Assembly (NCBI GenBank): GCA_964349045.1
Contig: CAYGFI010000080.1
Location: 1 to 21,364 of the forward strand
Reading direction: 5' to 3'
Length of the DNA stretch: 21,364 bases
Source of the DNA: JACJXF01 sp964349045
GTDB lineage: Bacteria > Bacteroidota > Bacteroidia > Bacteroidales > GCA-2748055
This document shows, in pieces, positions 5,958-12,706 of the stretch. Numbering within the stretch: the first letter of the stretch is position 1; each line of letters begins with the position of its first letter. Below the pieces are notes generated by a model that worked only from the letters and a program-made list of their open reading frames with translations, was not told where the DNA came from and ran no database searches. The translations under genes were made by a program, and so were the position numbers.

Positions 5958-7103
5958 ATGTATATCCGAAAGCAAATTTTTAAAGGATTAGCAAACGAAA
6001 GTGCATTTTTATGGGGCGCGCGACAAACAGGGAAAAGCACTCTACTGAAGGTCTTGTACCCGAACGTTCCGTATTATTTTGACCTTCTGTTAAATAATAA
6101 ATTTGAACGTTTTCAACGCAACCCATCTGATTTACGTGAAATATTGGAATTTGCAGATCCCACGCAACCGGTAATAATTGATGAAATTCAACGCGTTCCA
6201 AATTTACTTTATGAAATACAATGGTTGATGGCCAATAAGAATATCCGTTTTATTTTGAGCGGTTCAAGCCCGCGTAATATAATAAGAACCGGGGGTAATC
6301 TACTTGGTGGCCGGGCGATCCGCTATGAACTGTATCCGCTTGTTTTTGCGGAAATCCCTGATTTCGACCTGATGAAAGCGCTAAATAATGGTTTATTACC
6401 ACGACATTATCTTGCACATAATTCAGAAAAACTTTTATCTGCTTATATCGGCAGTTATCTGAAAGATGAAATTATGGCAGAAGCGAGGATAAGGAACATA
6501 GTATCATTCTCACGATTCCTCGAAACAGCAGCCTTTTCAAATGGTGAAATTGTTAATTATTCGAATATTGCTTCTGACTGTGGAGTCAGCGCAACCACCG
6601 TTAAGGAGTACTACCAGATTCTGGAGGATACCTTAACAGGTCGATTCTTGCCATCCTTTCAGAAAAAACCCAAAAGAAGGGTCATTAGCGCATCTAAATT
6701 CTTCTATTTTGATATTGGCCTGACTAATTATCTGCTAAAAAGAGGACGCGTTGAAATGGGAAGTGAATCATTTGGTAAAGCCTTTGAACACTTTATCTAT
6801 AATGAAATAAATGCCCATTGTCGCTATTCCGGTTTGAATTACCAAATTAGTTATTGGCGGACAACTTCACAATTAGAAATCGATTTTGTACTAGGCGATC
6901 ATGAAATTGCTGTTGAAGTTAAAGCAACTTCCAATGCTAATCCCCGTCATTTTAAAGGATTAAATAGTTTTGCAGAGGAATACACTGTGAAAAAACTTTT
7001 ACTTGTAAGCAATGATCCATACCCGAAGAAGGTAAATAATATTACCGTCTTACCCTGGAAAATATTCCTGGAACAACTTTGGTCTGGTGAACTTTTATCA
7101 TAG
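5958..7103 (+). CDS. AAA_14/DUF4143 family ATPase (third of three)
   Basis: 381 residues beginning MYIRKQIFKGLANESAFLWG, as is usual for the family. Walker A is GARQTGKST (20-28), Walker B is VIIDE (72-76) followed by IQRV, and FILSGSSPRNI with a downstream GGRA completes the ATPase part. DUF4143 contains YLKDEI, a winged-helix (NIASDCGVSATTVKEYYQIL) and FFYFDIGLTNYLL. The PD-(D/E)XK-like core is LEIDFVLG with AVEVKA, so Asp, Glu and Lys are all present. This is the most canonical of the three copies. The start is fixed by family alignment, which leaves only about 7 bases between the -7 promoter element and the ATG. The function is not known. Confidence 0.87.
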   Translation: MYIRKQIFKGLANESAFLWGARQTGKSTLLKVLYPNVPYYFDLLLNNKFERFQRNPSDLREILEFADPTQPVIIDEIQRVPNLLYEIQWLMANKNIRFILSGSSPRNIIRTGGNLLGGRAIRYELYPLVFAEIPDFDLMKALNNGLLPRHYLAHNSEKLLSAYIGSYLKDEIMAEARIRNIVSFSRFLETAAFSNGEIVNYSNIASDCGVSATTVKEYYQILEDTLTGRFLPSFQKKPKRRVISASKFFYFDIGLTNYLLKRGRVEMGSESFGKAFEHFIYNEINAHCRYSGLNYQISYWRTTSQLEIDFVLGDHEIAVEVKATSNANPRHFKGLNSFAEEYTVKKLLLVSNDPYPKKVNNITVLPWKIFLEQLWSGELLS

Positions 7104-7394
7104 CTTGTTCTTCGGATTTGCATCTGCCCCGAAAGAATGAAACTTATCAGAGATCTGAATAGGTTTCACACAAAGGTACAAAGTGCGCAAAGAAAAAATA
7201 ATACAGGAAATATACATGAATAGAATCCTGATTAAACGACATTACTTAACATTTTACATCCACTCTGAAAACCGCGCTTTCCAACCGCGCCTTCGCGTTG
7301 TCGCCCCGGCGGCATCCGCGCTTAATGAAAAGCCCTGTATGTCTGTCTCCCATTTTTTTCCTAACTTTTCATCCTGATCAAAAGCTAATCAAAT

Positions 7395-8912
7395 ATGCCC
7401 CGTAAGTCAGTCATCATATTCATTCTCGATCTGCTTGCACTCATTTTTGCATTTATGCTCATGGTAGCTTACAAACCAGGCTCCAGGAACTATTTGTCTG
7501 CTACTTACATTCTCGGCTTCTCTTTTCTTGTGGTTATCTGGATCACCTCTTCATTATTTTTTAAAAAATTCGAAATCTCAAAAGAACTACCATGGTTCAG
7601 CATTCTCAAAAAAATTGTCTTCTCCAACTTTTTCTCCCTTGCTCTGATTTCACTCATTCTTGTGACTCTTCAACAATCAGGCTATTCACGTCTTATCCTC
7701 TTTGGCACAATAGCCATCACCACGGTTGCGGAGTTGATCTTCAGCAATTTTCATTATTTTCTTATTCATACCCGGGGAGATGCAACCGACATTACCAATC
7801 CTCCCCTGAAATCTGCTGACTATAGAAAAGCCCAAAAATCAATCGATTATAAAGAAGTTCATGTCGATCCTGAGGCCATCCGTGATAGTATAAATGAAGA
7901 AGTCGGTAATGATGCTTTTAACTTCATAAAAAAATTTGTCGATATCAGCGATCCGCATACCCTGGTACTTTCAACAACCACCCGCTTTAACGTTCAGTTG
8001 CAACCCGATAAATATTATCATAAAATCGTAAACCTCAAGCGGATTAATGACATCCAGTATATTAACAAATTCCTTGAATCGGTTAACAGGAAACTGCCTG
8101 TAAATGGCATTTTTATTGGAACAGCAGAAACTAAGGCTCTCCGTAAAATTCGTATTCTCAGAAAATACTGGCCGGTACTAAACTGGATCATGTATTTCCT
8201 CGATTTCATCATTAAGCGGGTTTTCCCGAAATTTACCATCACTAAAGGGATCTATTTCTTTCTTACACGGGGAGAAAATCGTGTGCTCACCCGGGCTGAA
8301 GTTTTAGGCCGTATTTATTCCTGCGGATTTGAGGTGGAAGAAGAAAAGTTTATTGGCCGTTTGTATTATTTCGTCGCCAAGAAAATCAAGAAGCCGGCAT
8401 ATAATATGAATCCAACGTATGGCCCGTTCATTAAACTCGAACGAGTGGGAAAAGGAGGAAAACTTATTAAAGTATATAAATTTCGTACCATGCATCCTTA
8501 CGCGGAATACCTCCAGGATTATATTTATAAGAAACATAAATTACGCGAAGGGGGTAAATTCAAGGATGACTTCAGAGTATCTACCCTGGGAAAAATATTC
8601 CGGACTTTCTGGCTCGATGAAATCCCAATGCTGGCAAATGTATTAAAGGGGGATTTAAAAATCGTAGGCGTAAGACCCATAAGTCAGCAATACTTTAATT
8701 TATATAATGAGGAACTCCGAAAAATACGAATTAAGCATAAACCCGGACTTGTTCCTCCTTTCTATGTCGATATGCCTAAAACCCTTGAAGAAATACAGGA
8801 TTCGGAAATGAGGTACCTTAAAGCCTATGAGAAACACCCGGTAAGAACGGATATAAAGTACTTCTTCCTGGCGTTTAAAAATATTATTTTTAATAAGGTG
8901 CGCTCCGGGTGA
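7395..8912 (+). CDS. Membrane sugar transferase (undecaprenyl-phosphate phosphoglycosyltransferase family, WcaJ-like)
   Basis: 505 residues in three parts. Residues 1-120 hold about four hydrophobic segments, the membrane anchor. Residues 130-330 are a cytoplasmic module containing NGIFIGTAETK (about 235-245) and YFFLTRGENRVLTRAEVLGR, a layout common in Bacteroidota sugar transferases. From about 340 comes the bacterial sugar transferase domain (PF02397): ERVGKGGKLIKVYKFRTM, DDFRVSTLGKIFRTFWLDE, LKGDLKIVGVRP and HKPGLVPPFYVDMP. Family members move a sugar-1-phosphate from a UDP-sugar to undecaprenyl phosphate, the first step of capsule or exopolysaccharide synthesis. The K-R-x-x-D entry and reentrant membrane helix that usually begin the domain are not recognisable. 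The gene opens the polysaccharide block; the A+T-rich gap 7104-7394 before it holds no supported gene. Confidence 0.85.
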   Translation: MPRKSVIIFILDLLALIFAFMLMVAYKPGSRNYLSATYILGFSFLVVIWITSSLFFKKFEISKELPWFSILKKIVFSNFFSLALISLILVTLQQSGYSRLILFGTIAITTVAELIFSNFHYFLIHTRGDATDITNPPLKSADYRKAQKSIDYKEVHVDPEAIRDSINEEVGNDAFNFIKKFVDISDPHTLVLSTTTRFNVQLQPDKYYHKIVNLKRINDIQYINKFLESVNRKLPVNGIFIGTAETKALRKIRILRKYWPVLNWIMYFLDFIIKRVFPKFTITKGIYFFLTRGENRVLTRAEVLGRIYSCGFEVEEEKFIGRLYYFVAKKIKKPAYNMNPTYGPFIKLERVGKGGKLIKVYKFRTMHPYAEYLQDYIYKKHKLREGGKFKDDFRVSTLGKIFRTFWLDEIPMLANVLKGDLKIVGVRPISQQYFNLYNEELRKIRIKHKPGLVPPFYVDMPKTLEEIQDSEMRYLKAYEKHPVRTDIKYFFLAFKNIIFNKVRSG

Positions 8913-8914
8913 AG

Positions 8915-9090
8915 ATTAAGCGCAGAGATTAGGCGCAGAGGCGCAAGAGCGCAATAAATGATGCGATTTTTTAAATTTATTATAGTTTGAGGAGCTGATA
9001 TTTTCAGTTTAAATCCATTAAGGATAAAAGCCAGGTAGCAAGGTGGAAATAATAAATTTCGTGCCTTCGCTTCTTTCTGCTTAATCTTAC
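8915..9090. repeat. GCGCAAAGG palindromic element A (sugar transferase / GxxExxY gap)
   Basis: The left arm (8915-8955, ATTAAGCGCAGAG...GCGCAAGAGCGC) begins two bases after the sugar transferase stop. The diverged right arm (about 9057-9090, ending CTGCTTAATCTTACCC) stops four bases before the next ATG. The element therefore fills the whole gap. The arms share AAGATTAAGC and a GCG(C/A)AG(G/A)C core; the spacer is A+T-rich. Confidence 0.6.
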
Positions 9091-9094
9091 CCAA

Positions 9095-9478
9095 ATGGAA
9101 AAACAAGAAAATATCATTTCGAGAGACATCGTCTCTTCCAGCTTTAAAATATACAAAAAGCTCGGCCCCGGATTACTTGAGTCGGTTTACGAAGAGATCC
9201 TTTATTACGAACTTTCAAAACTGAATTATCAACTTGAGCGACAAAAACCCATTCCCTTAAAATATGAAAAAATAAAACTGGATATAGGTTTTAGGTCGGA
9301 TATAATTGTTGAAAATAAGGTAATCATTGAAGTGAAAGCAATAGAGTTTCTGTCTCCAGTCCATAGAATGCAGCTTTTAACCTACCTGAAAATTACAGAA
9401 ATAAAATTAGGATTATTGATTAACTTTAACACAGATTATCTGGCAGAAAATATTAAACGCATTGTCAACAATTTATAA
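9095..9478 (+). CDS. GxxExxY family protein (PD-(D/E)XK superfamily)
   Basis: 127 residues, soluble. The name-giving motif is GLLESVY (residues 26-32) in KKLGPGLLESVYEEIL. A PD-(D/E)XK-like core follows: FRSDIIVENKVIIEVKA, with Asp69, Glu79 and Lys81. LLTYLKITEIKLGLLINFN is the conserved C-terminal strand-helix. Family members of this length are widespread in Bacteroidota and often sit inside or beside polysaccharide loci. The nuclease-like fold is evident, but I know of no settled function. The gene lies between two palindromic repeats, which separate it from the sugar transferase and from wzi, so it may be an independent insertion rather than part of the pathway. Confidence 0.85.
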   Translation: MEKQENIISRDIVSSSFKIYKKLGPGLLESVYEEILYYELSKLNYQLERQKPIPLKYEKIKLDIGFRSDIIVENKVIIEVKAIEFLSPVHRMQLLTYLKITEIKLGLLINFNTDYLAENIKRIVNNL

Positions 9479-9494
9479 AAAAGTTGAAGGAAAA

Positions 9495-9601
9495 GTTAAT
9501 CGCAAAGACGCTAAGGCGCTATTTTTTTTAAGCGCCTTCAGTTGCGGGCGTTTTCTTTATTTTTTAATTATTAATTGCGACTCCCCGCCTTTGCGATTAA
9601 C
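9495..9601. repeat. GCGC-type palindromic element B (GxxExxY / wzi gap)
   Basis: GTTAATCGCAAAG (9495-9507) and its exact reverse complement CTTTGCGATTAAC (9589-9601) form the outer arms. Inside, AAGGCGCT (9513-9520) pairs with AGCGCCTT (9531-9538) around a T-rich loop. The right arm overlaps the likely TTG start of the wzi-like gene. Confidence 0.65.
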
Positions 9602-11180
9602 CTTTATATCAATTACACTATTCTTTTCAATGAATTTCGCTCAAGCTCAGTACATCCCCATTCACGCCCAATCAAACAACATATATTCATTTCTCTCCGA
9701 ACTTCCGATCGATTACAATCAAACCATAAAACCCCTAAGCCGTCTTCAAATCTCTGAAATTCTAACGGATTTAGATACACTTTCCCTCTCCTCCCGCCAA
9801 CATAAAGAACTCGCCTTCTACCTCCAGGACTTCAACAAAGAAAAATATCCAAATAAAAACTTCCCCCGCCGTCTTGACCTTTTCTATTACCGGGATTCAA
9901 CTTTCTCCTTAACCATCAATCCCATTGCCGGTGTAAACACCTGGATAAACCAGAACGGTTTCGAATACCACTGGTGGAATGGAGCTGAAGCTTTTGCCAC
10001 TCTCGGGAACTGGGGTTTTTACGTCAATCTCCGCGATAACCACCTCAGCTCAAAAATATTTTCTCCCTCCTACCTCGACCAGCAACCTGCCGGCTCCAAT
10101 TATAAGATCGCACCCGACGGAAAAACCGATTTCGAAGAAATCCGGGGAGGAGTGACTTATGCCTGGAAAACCGGACACATCGGTCTCGTGAAAGATAATT
10201 TCGAATGGGGAACAAATTATCACGGGGCGAATATCTTTTCCGGGCATACCCCGGCTTTTGTGCATCTCGACCTGCAACTTAAACCCCTCAGGTGGTTTGA
10301 ATTCAATTATACCCACGCCTGGCTGAATTCCGGGATTGTGGATAGCACCCGCTCCTTCCGCTATTCGAATGCTTACAGAAACACCTACCGTAAGGTATAT
10401 CACAGCAAGTTCATGGCTGCCAATATGTTCAGCTTTTTCCCTGTTAAGAGGCTGGCTATCTCATTAGGCAACAGTATTGTATACGACTACGACCAGATTC
10501 ACCCTGCCTACCTGGTCCCGGTGATGTTCTATAAGGCTGTCGACCATAGTCTGAACTCGGGCATTCAAAATATGAACTCACAGATGTTCCTTGATGTCTC
10601 ATCCAGGAACATCAATCACCTGCACCTGTACTCAACCCTTTTCCTCGATGAGCTGGCTATGGACAGGATAAAAATCAAAGACGAGCATAACTTTGCCAGC
10701 CTTAAAACAGGTTTCAGGCTTACCAATCTTATTCCCGATTTTTTCGGGGGAGTGGAATATACTCTAACTAATGGCCTGACCTTCAAACATTTTGTTCCAA
10801 CTACAACCTTTGAATCCAATCTGTATAATCTTGGTCATTACCTGACAGATAATGTCAAAGAACTTTACTTCACATTGGGCTGGAAGCCCATACGAAACAT
10901 GGTAATTCAGCTTAGCTATACAGATATTCTTAAAGGGCCCGATCATACCGCGCTGGGTACCATGCCCAGGGAAGAGATCAAACCCTTCGTTCCAATTGTC
11001 TTTGAAAGTCAAAGTATTGAAATCAACACTTCCTGGCAGCTTATAAATGATCTGTATATCAACCTTGGATATGTATTCAAAAAGGTTTCGGGGGATGCGG
11101 ATTACCTGATTCAATATAGTCCGGAGTTTTGGTGGGGGAAGACGAATACGGTAAATTTGGGGGTGAATTTTGGATTCTGA
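9591..11180 (+). CDS. Capsule assembly Wzi-family outer-membrane protein
   Basis: 529 residues from the proposed TTG at 9591. That start gives a signal peptide: two N-terminal residues MR, a hydrophobic LTFISITLFFS core and a cleavage site after FAQA, with the mature chain starting QYIPIHAQSNN. The body is beta-rich, with alternating aromatic strands (FYVNLRDNHL, WFEFNYTHAWLNSG, LYINLGYVFKKVSG) ending in VNLGVNFGF, a terminal-Phe signature of outer-membrane barrels. The order and length fit the Bacteroidota Wzi/capsule assembly family. E. coli Wzi helps attach capsule to the cell surface. The frame is open upstream to 9462, but those residues are translated repeat DNA. The next in-frame ATG (9630) would remove the hydrophobic core. 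The gene is followed by palindromic element C. Confidence 0.8.
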   Translation: MRLTFISITLFFSMNFAQAQYIPIHAQSNNIYSFLSELPIDYNQTIKPLSRLQISEILTDLDTLSLSSRQHKELAFYLQDFNKEKYPNKNFPRRLDLFYYRDSTFSLTINPIAGVNTWINQNGFEYHWWNGAEAFATLGNWGFYVNLRDNHLSSKIFSPSYLDQQPAGSNYKIAPDGKTDFEEIRGGVTYAWKTGHIGLVKDNFEWGTNYHGANIFSGHTPAFVHLDLQLKPLRWFEFNYTHAWLNSGIVDSTRSFRYSNAYRNTYRKVYHSKFMAANMFSFFPVKRLAISLGNSIVYDYDQIHPAYLVPVMFYKAVDHSLNSGIQNMNSQMFLDVSSRNINHLHLYSTLFLDELAMDRIKIKDEHNFASLKTGFRLTNLIPDFFGGVEYTLTNGLTFKHFVPTTTFESNLYNLGHYLTDNVKELYFTLGWKPIRNMVIQLSYTDILKGPDHTALGTMPREEIKPFVPIVFESQSIEINTSWQLINDLYINLGYVFKKVSGDADYLIQYSPEFWWGKTNTVNLGVNFGF

Positions 11181-11187
11181 GTAAAAG

Positions 11188-11301
11188 TTAAGCGCAAGGG
11201 CGCAAGGGCGCGATGGTAAAACGCTATTTATATTTTTTAAATCAATTGTTTTTAACCCTGAAAATAAAAAACCGCGTTTCCCCTTGCGCCCTTGCGCTTA
11301 A
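11188..11301. repeat. GCGC-type palindromic element C (wzi / gmd gap)
   Basis: Arms of 21 bases, exact reverse complements, at 11188-11208 (TTAAGCGCAAGGGCGCAAGG...) and 11281-11301, with an A+T-rich spacer of about 70 bases. The left arm begins 8 bases after the wzi stop. This is the best-preserved copy in the window. Confidence 0.75.
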
Positions 11302-11455
11302 AATTATAAATCGTATTTTTGTCACGAAAACAATTAAAAAACCGCGTTACCTCCGCGCCCTTGAGCCTTTGCGCTTAAAATTATAAATCGTATTTTTGTC
11401 ACAAAACAATTAAAAAACCGCGTTACCTCCGCGCCCTTGCGCCTTTGCGCTTAAT
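11272..11455 (+). repeat. Tandem array of the right arm, period about 76 bp, upstream of gmd
   Basis: CCGCGTT(A/T)C...CTTGCGCTTAAAATTATAAATCGTATTTTTGTCAC recurs. CCGCG occurs at 11272, 11342 and 11418; GCGCTTAAAATTATAAATCG occurs at 11294 and 11371. The second and third units are nearly identical, differing by one deleted A and GAG/GCG. The array ends 13 bases before the gmd start. Confidence 0.75.
11291..11398 (+). promoter_or_regulatory. Two tandem promoters inside the repeat units ahead of gmd
   Basis: TTTG (11368-11371), 19 bases, then TATTTTTG (11391-11398) is an excellent match to the Bacteroidota consensus. The previous unit has CTTG (11291-11294), 19 bases, TATTTTTG (11314-11321). 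Both point towards gmd. The third unit keeps the -33 part but lacks the -7 element. Confidence 0.55.
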
Positions 11456-11467
11456 ATCTTACATACA

Positions 11468-12598
11468 ATGTCCAAAACAGCCCTCATCACCGGCATCACC
11501 GGCCAGGACGGCGCTTATCTCGCCGAACTTCTTCTGAAAAAAGGATATATCGTGCATGGCATCAAAAGGCGCAGCTCGCTTTTTAATACCGACCGTATCG
11601 ACCATCTTTACCAGGATCCTCATGTGGAAGATAAAAAATTCTTCCTTCATTACGGCGATCTTACCGACAGCACCAACCTGATCCGGATCATCCAGGAAGT
11701 GCAACCCGATGAGATTTATAACCTGGGAGCACAGAGTCATGTACAGGTGTCATTCGAAACACCCGAATATACAGCCAATTCCGATGCACTCGGAACTCTC
11801 CGTCTTCTGGAAGCCATACGGCTTCTCGGTCTTACTTCTAAAACAAAGTTTTACCAGGCCTCGACTTCCGAGTTATACGGACTTGTACAGGAAGTACCAC
11901 AAACCGAAAAGACTTCATTTTACCCCCGTAGTCCTTATGGAGTGGCCAAACTATATGCATACTGGATAACAATAAACTACCGTGAAGCCTATGGAATGTT
12001 TGCATGTAACGGAATTCTCTTTAACCACGAATCACCTGTACGCGGTGAAACATTCGTAACCCGCAAGATAACCCGGGGGGTGGCACAGATCCTTTATGGC
12101 CTTCGCGATAAGCTCTACATCGGGAACCTGAATGCCAGGAGAGACTGGGGTCATGCCAAAGATTACGTCGAAGCCATGTATCTTATGCTTCAGCAGGAAA
12201 AACCCCGGGATTTTGTGATCTCTACCGGTATTACCACCTCCGTAAAGGATTTTATCAGGATGTCATTTGCTAAAGCAGGAGTAGACATAGAATTCAAAGG
12301 CTCCGGAAAAGTTGAGAAGGGCTATATCAGCGCGGTCCGTAATATTCCTCAAAACGCGGTATTAAAATCCGATGAAGTAGGGAGGTGTATTGTGGAGATT
12401 GACCCACGTTATTTCAGACCAACGGAAGTTGACCTGCTTATCGGCGACTCCACCAAAGCCCACCAGATACTGGGTTGGAAACCGAAATATACCCTCGAAA
12501 TGCTTGTGGAAGAAATGATCATAAGCGATCTGAAACTTATGGAGCGCGAGAAGGCACTTCGGGAAATGGGGCATGATTCAAAGAGCTATTATGAATAA
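11468..12598 (+). CDS. gmd: GDP-mannose 4,6-dehydratase
   Basis: 376 residues, full length for the family. It converts GDP-D-mannose to GDP-4-keto-6-deoxymannose in the cytoplasm. The NAD(P) loop is GITGQDG (9-15), followed by AYLAELLL, and KRRSSLFNTDRIDHL is the conserved Gmd segment. Catalysis: STSELYG (the Thr-x-Glu region) and Tyr157-x3-Lys161 in SPYGVAKLYAYW. NHESPVRGETFVTRKITR and RDWGHAKDYVEAMY are family hallmarks. The ATG at 11468 gives MSKTALITG, the usual N-terminus. The gene is followed by fcl, giving both steps from GDP-mannose to GDP-L-fucose, separated only by palindromic element D. Transcription could start from the repeat-borne promoters upstream. Identification is firm. Confidence 0.96.
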   Translation: MSKTALITGITGQDGAYLAELLLKKGYIVHGIKRRSSLFNTDRIDHLYQDPHVEDKKFFLHYGDLTDSTNLIRIIQEVQPDEIYNLGAQSHVQVSFETPEYTANSDALGTLRLLEAIRLLGLTSKTKFYQASTSELYGLVQEVPQTEKTSFYPRSPYGVAKLYAYWITINYREAYGMFACNGILFNHESPVRGETFVTRKITRGVAQILYGLRDKLYIGNLNARRDWGHAKDYVEAMYLMLQQEKPRDFVISTGITTSVKDFIRMSFAKAGVDIEFKGSGKVEKGYISAVRNIPQNAVLKSDEVGRCIVEIDPRYFRPTEVDLLIGDSTKAHQILGWKPKYTLEMLVEEMIISDLKLMEREKALREMGHDSKSYYE

Positions 12599-12599
12599 A

Positions 12600-12686
12600 T
12601 TAAGCGCAAAGGCGCCAGGGCGTAAATTATAAGCGCAAAACAGAAAAATTCGCGTCTTCTTTGCGTCCCTGCGCCATTGCGCTTTA
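12600..12686. repeat. GCGC-type palindromic element D (gmd / fcl gap)
   Basis: Left arm 12600-12626 (TTAAGCGCAAAGGCGCC...), right arm 12651-12686 (...CTGCGCCATTGCGCTTTA). The arms are imperfect reverse complements with a short A-rich spacer. The element begins right after the gmd stop and ends 20 bases before the fcl start. Confidence 0.7.
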
Positions 12687-12706
12687 TCTTTTTATTTCAA
12701 TTACAC

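Noticed and set aside
3055..7103. Recent tandem duplication of one ATPase gene
   Set aside because: The three proteins differ almost everywhere outside the Walker and DUF4143 motifs, and the spacers share no sequence.
7183..7377. 64-codon open frame before the sugar transferase
   Set aside because: Its translation is a mixture of low-complexity and CGC-rich repeat-like DNA, with no family resemblance and no promoter.
9510..9540. Intrinsic terminator after the GxxExxY gene (AAGGCGCT/AGCGCCTT stem)
   Set aside because: The T-run is in the loop, not after the stem, and the hairpin is part of the larger palindrome B.
9462..9590. Upstream extension of the Wzi-like frame to 9462
   Set aside because: These codons read through palindrome B and overlap the end of the GxxExxY gene; they would bury the signal peptide 43 residues from the N-terminus.
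12677..12706. Upstream TTG start for fcl
   Set aside because: It lies within the right arm of element D. The ATG at 12707 gives the normal N-terminus just before the nucleotide-binding loop.
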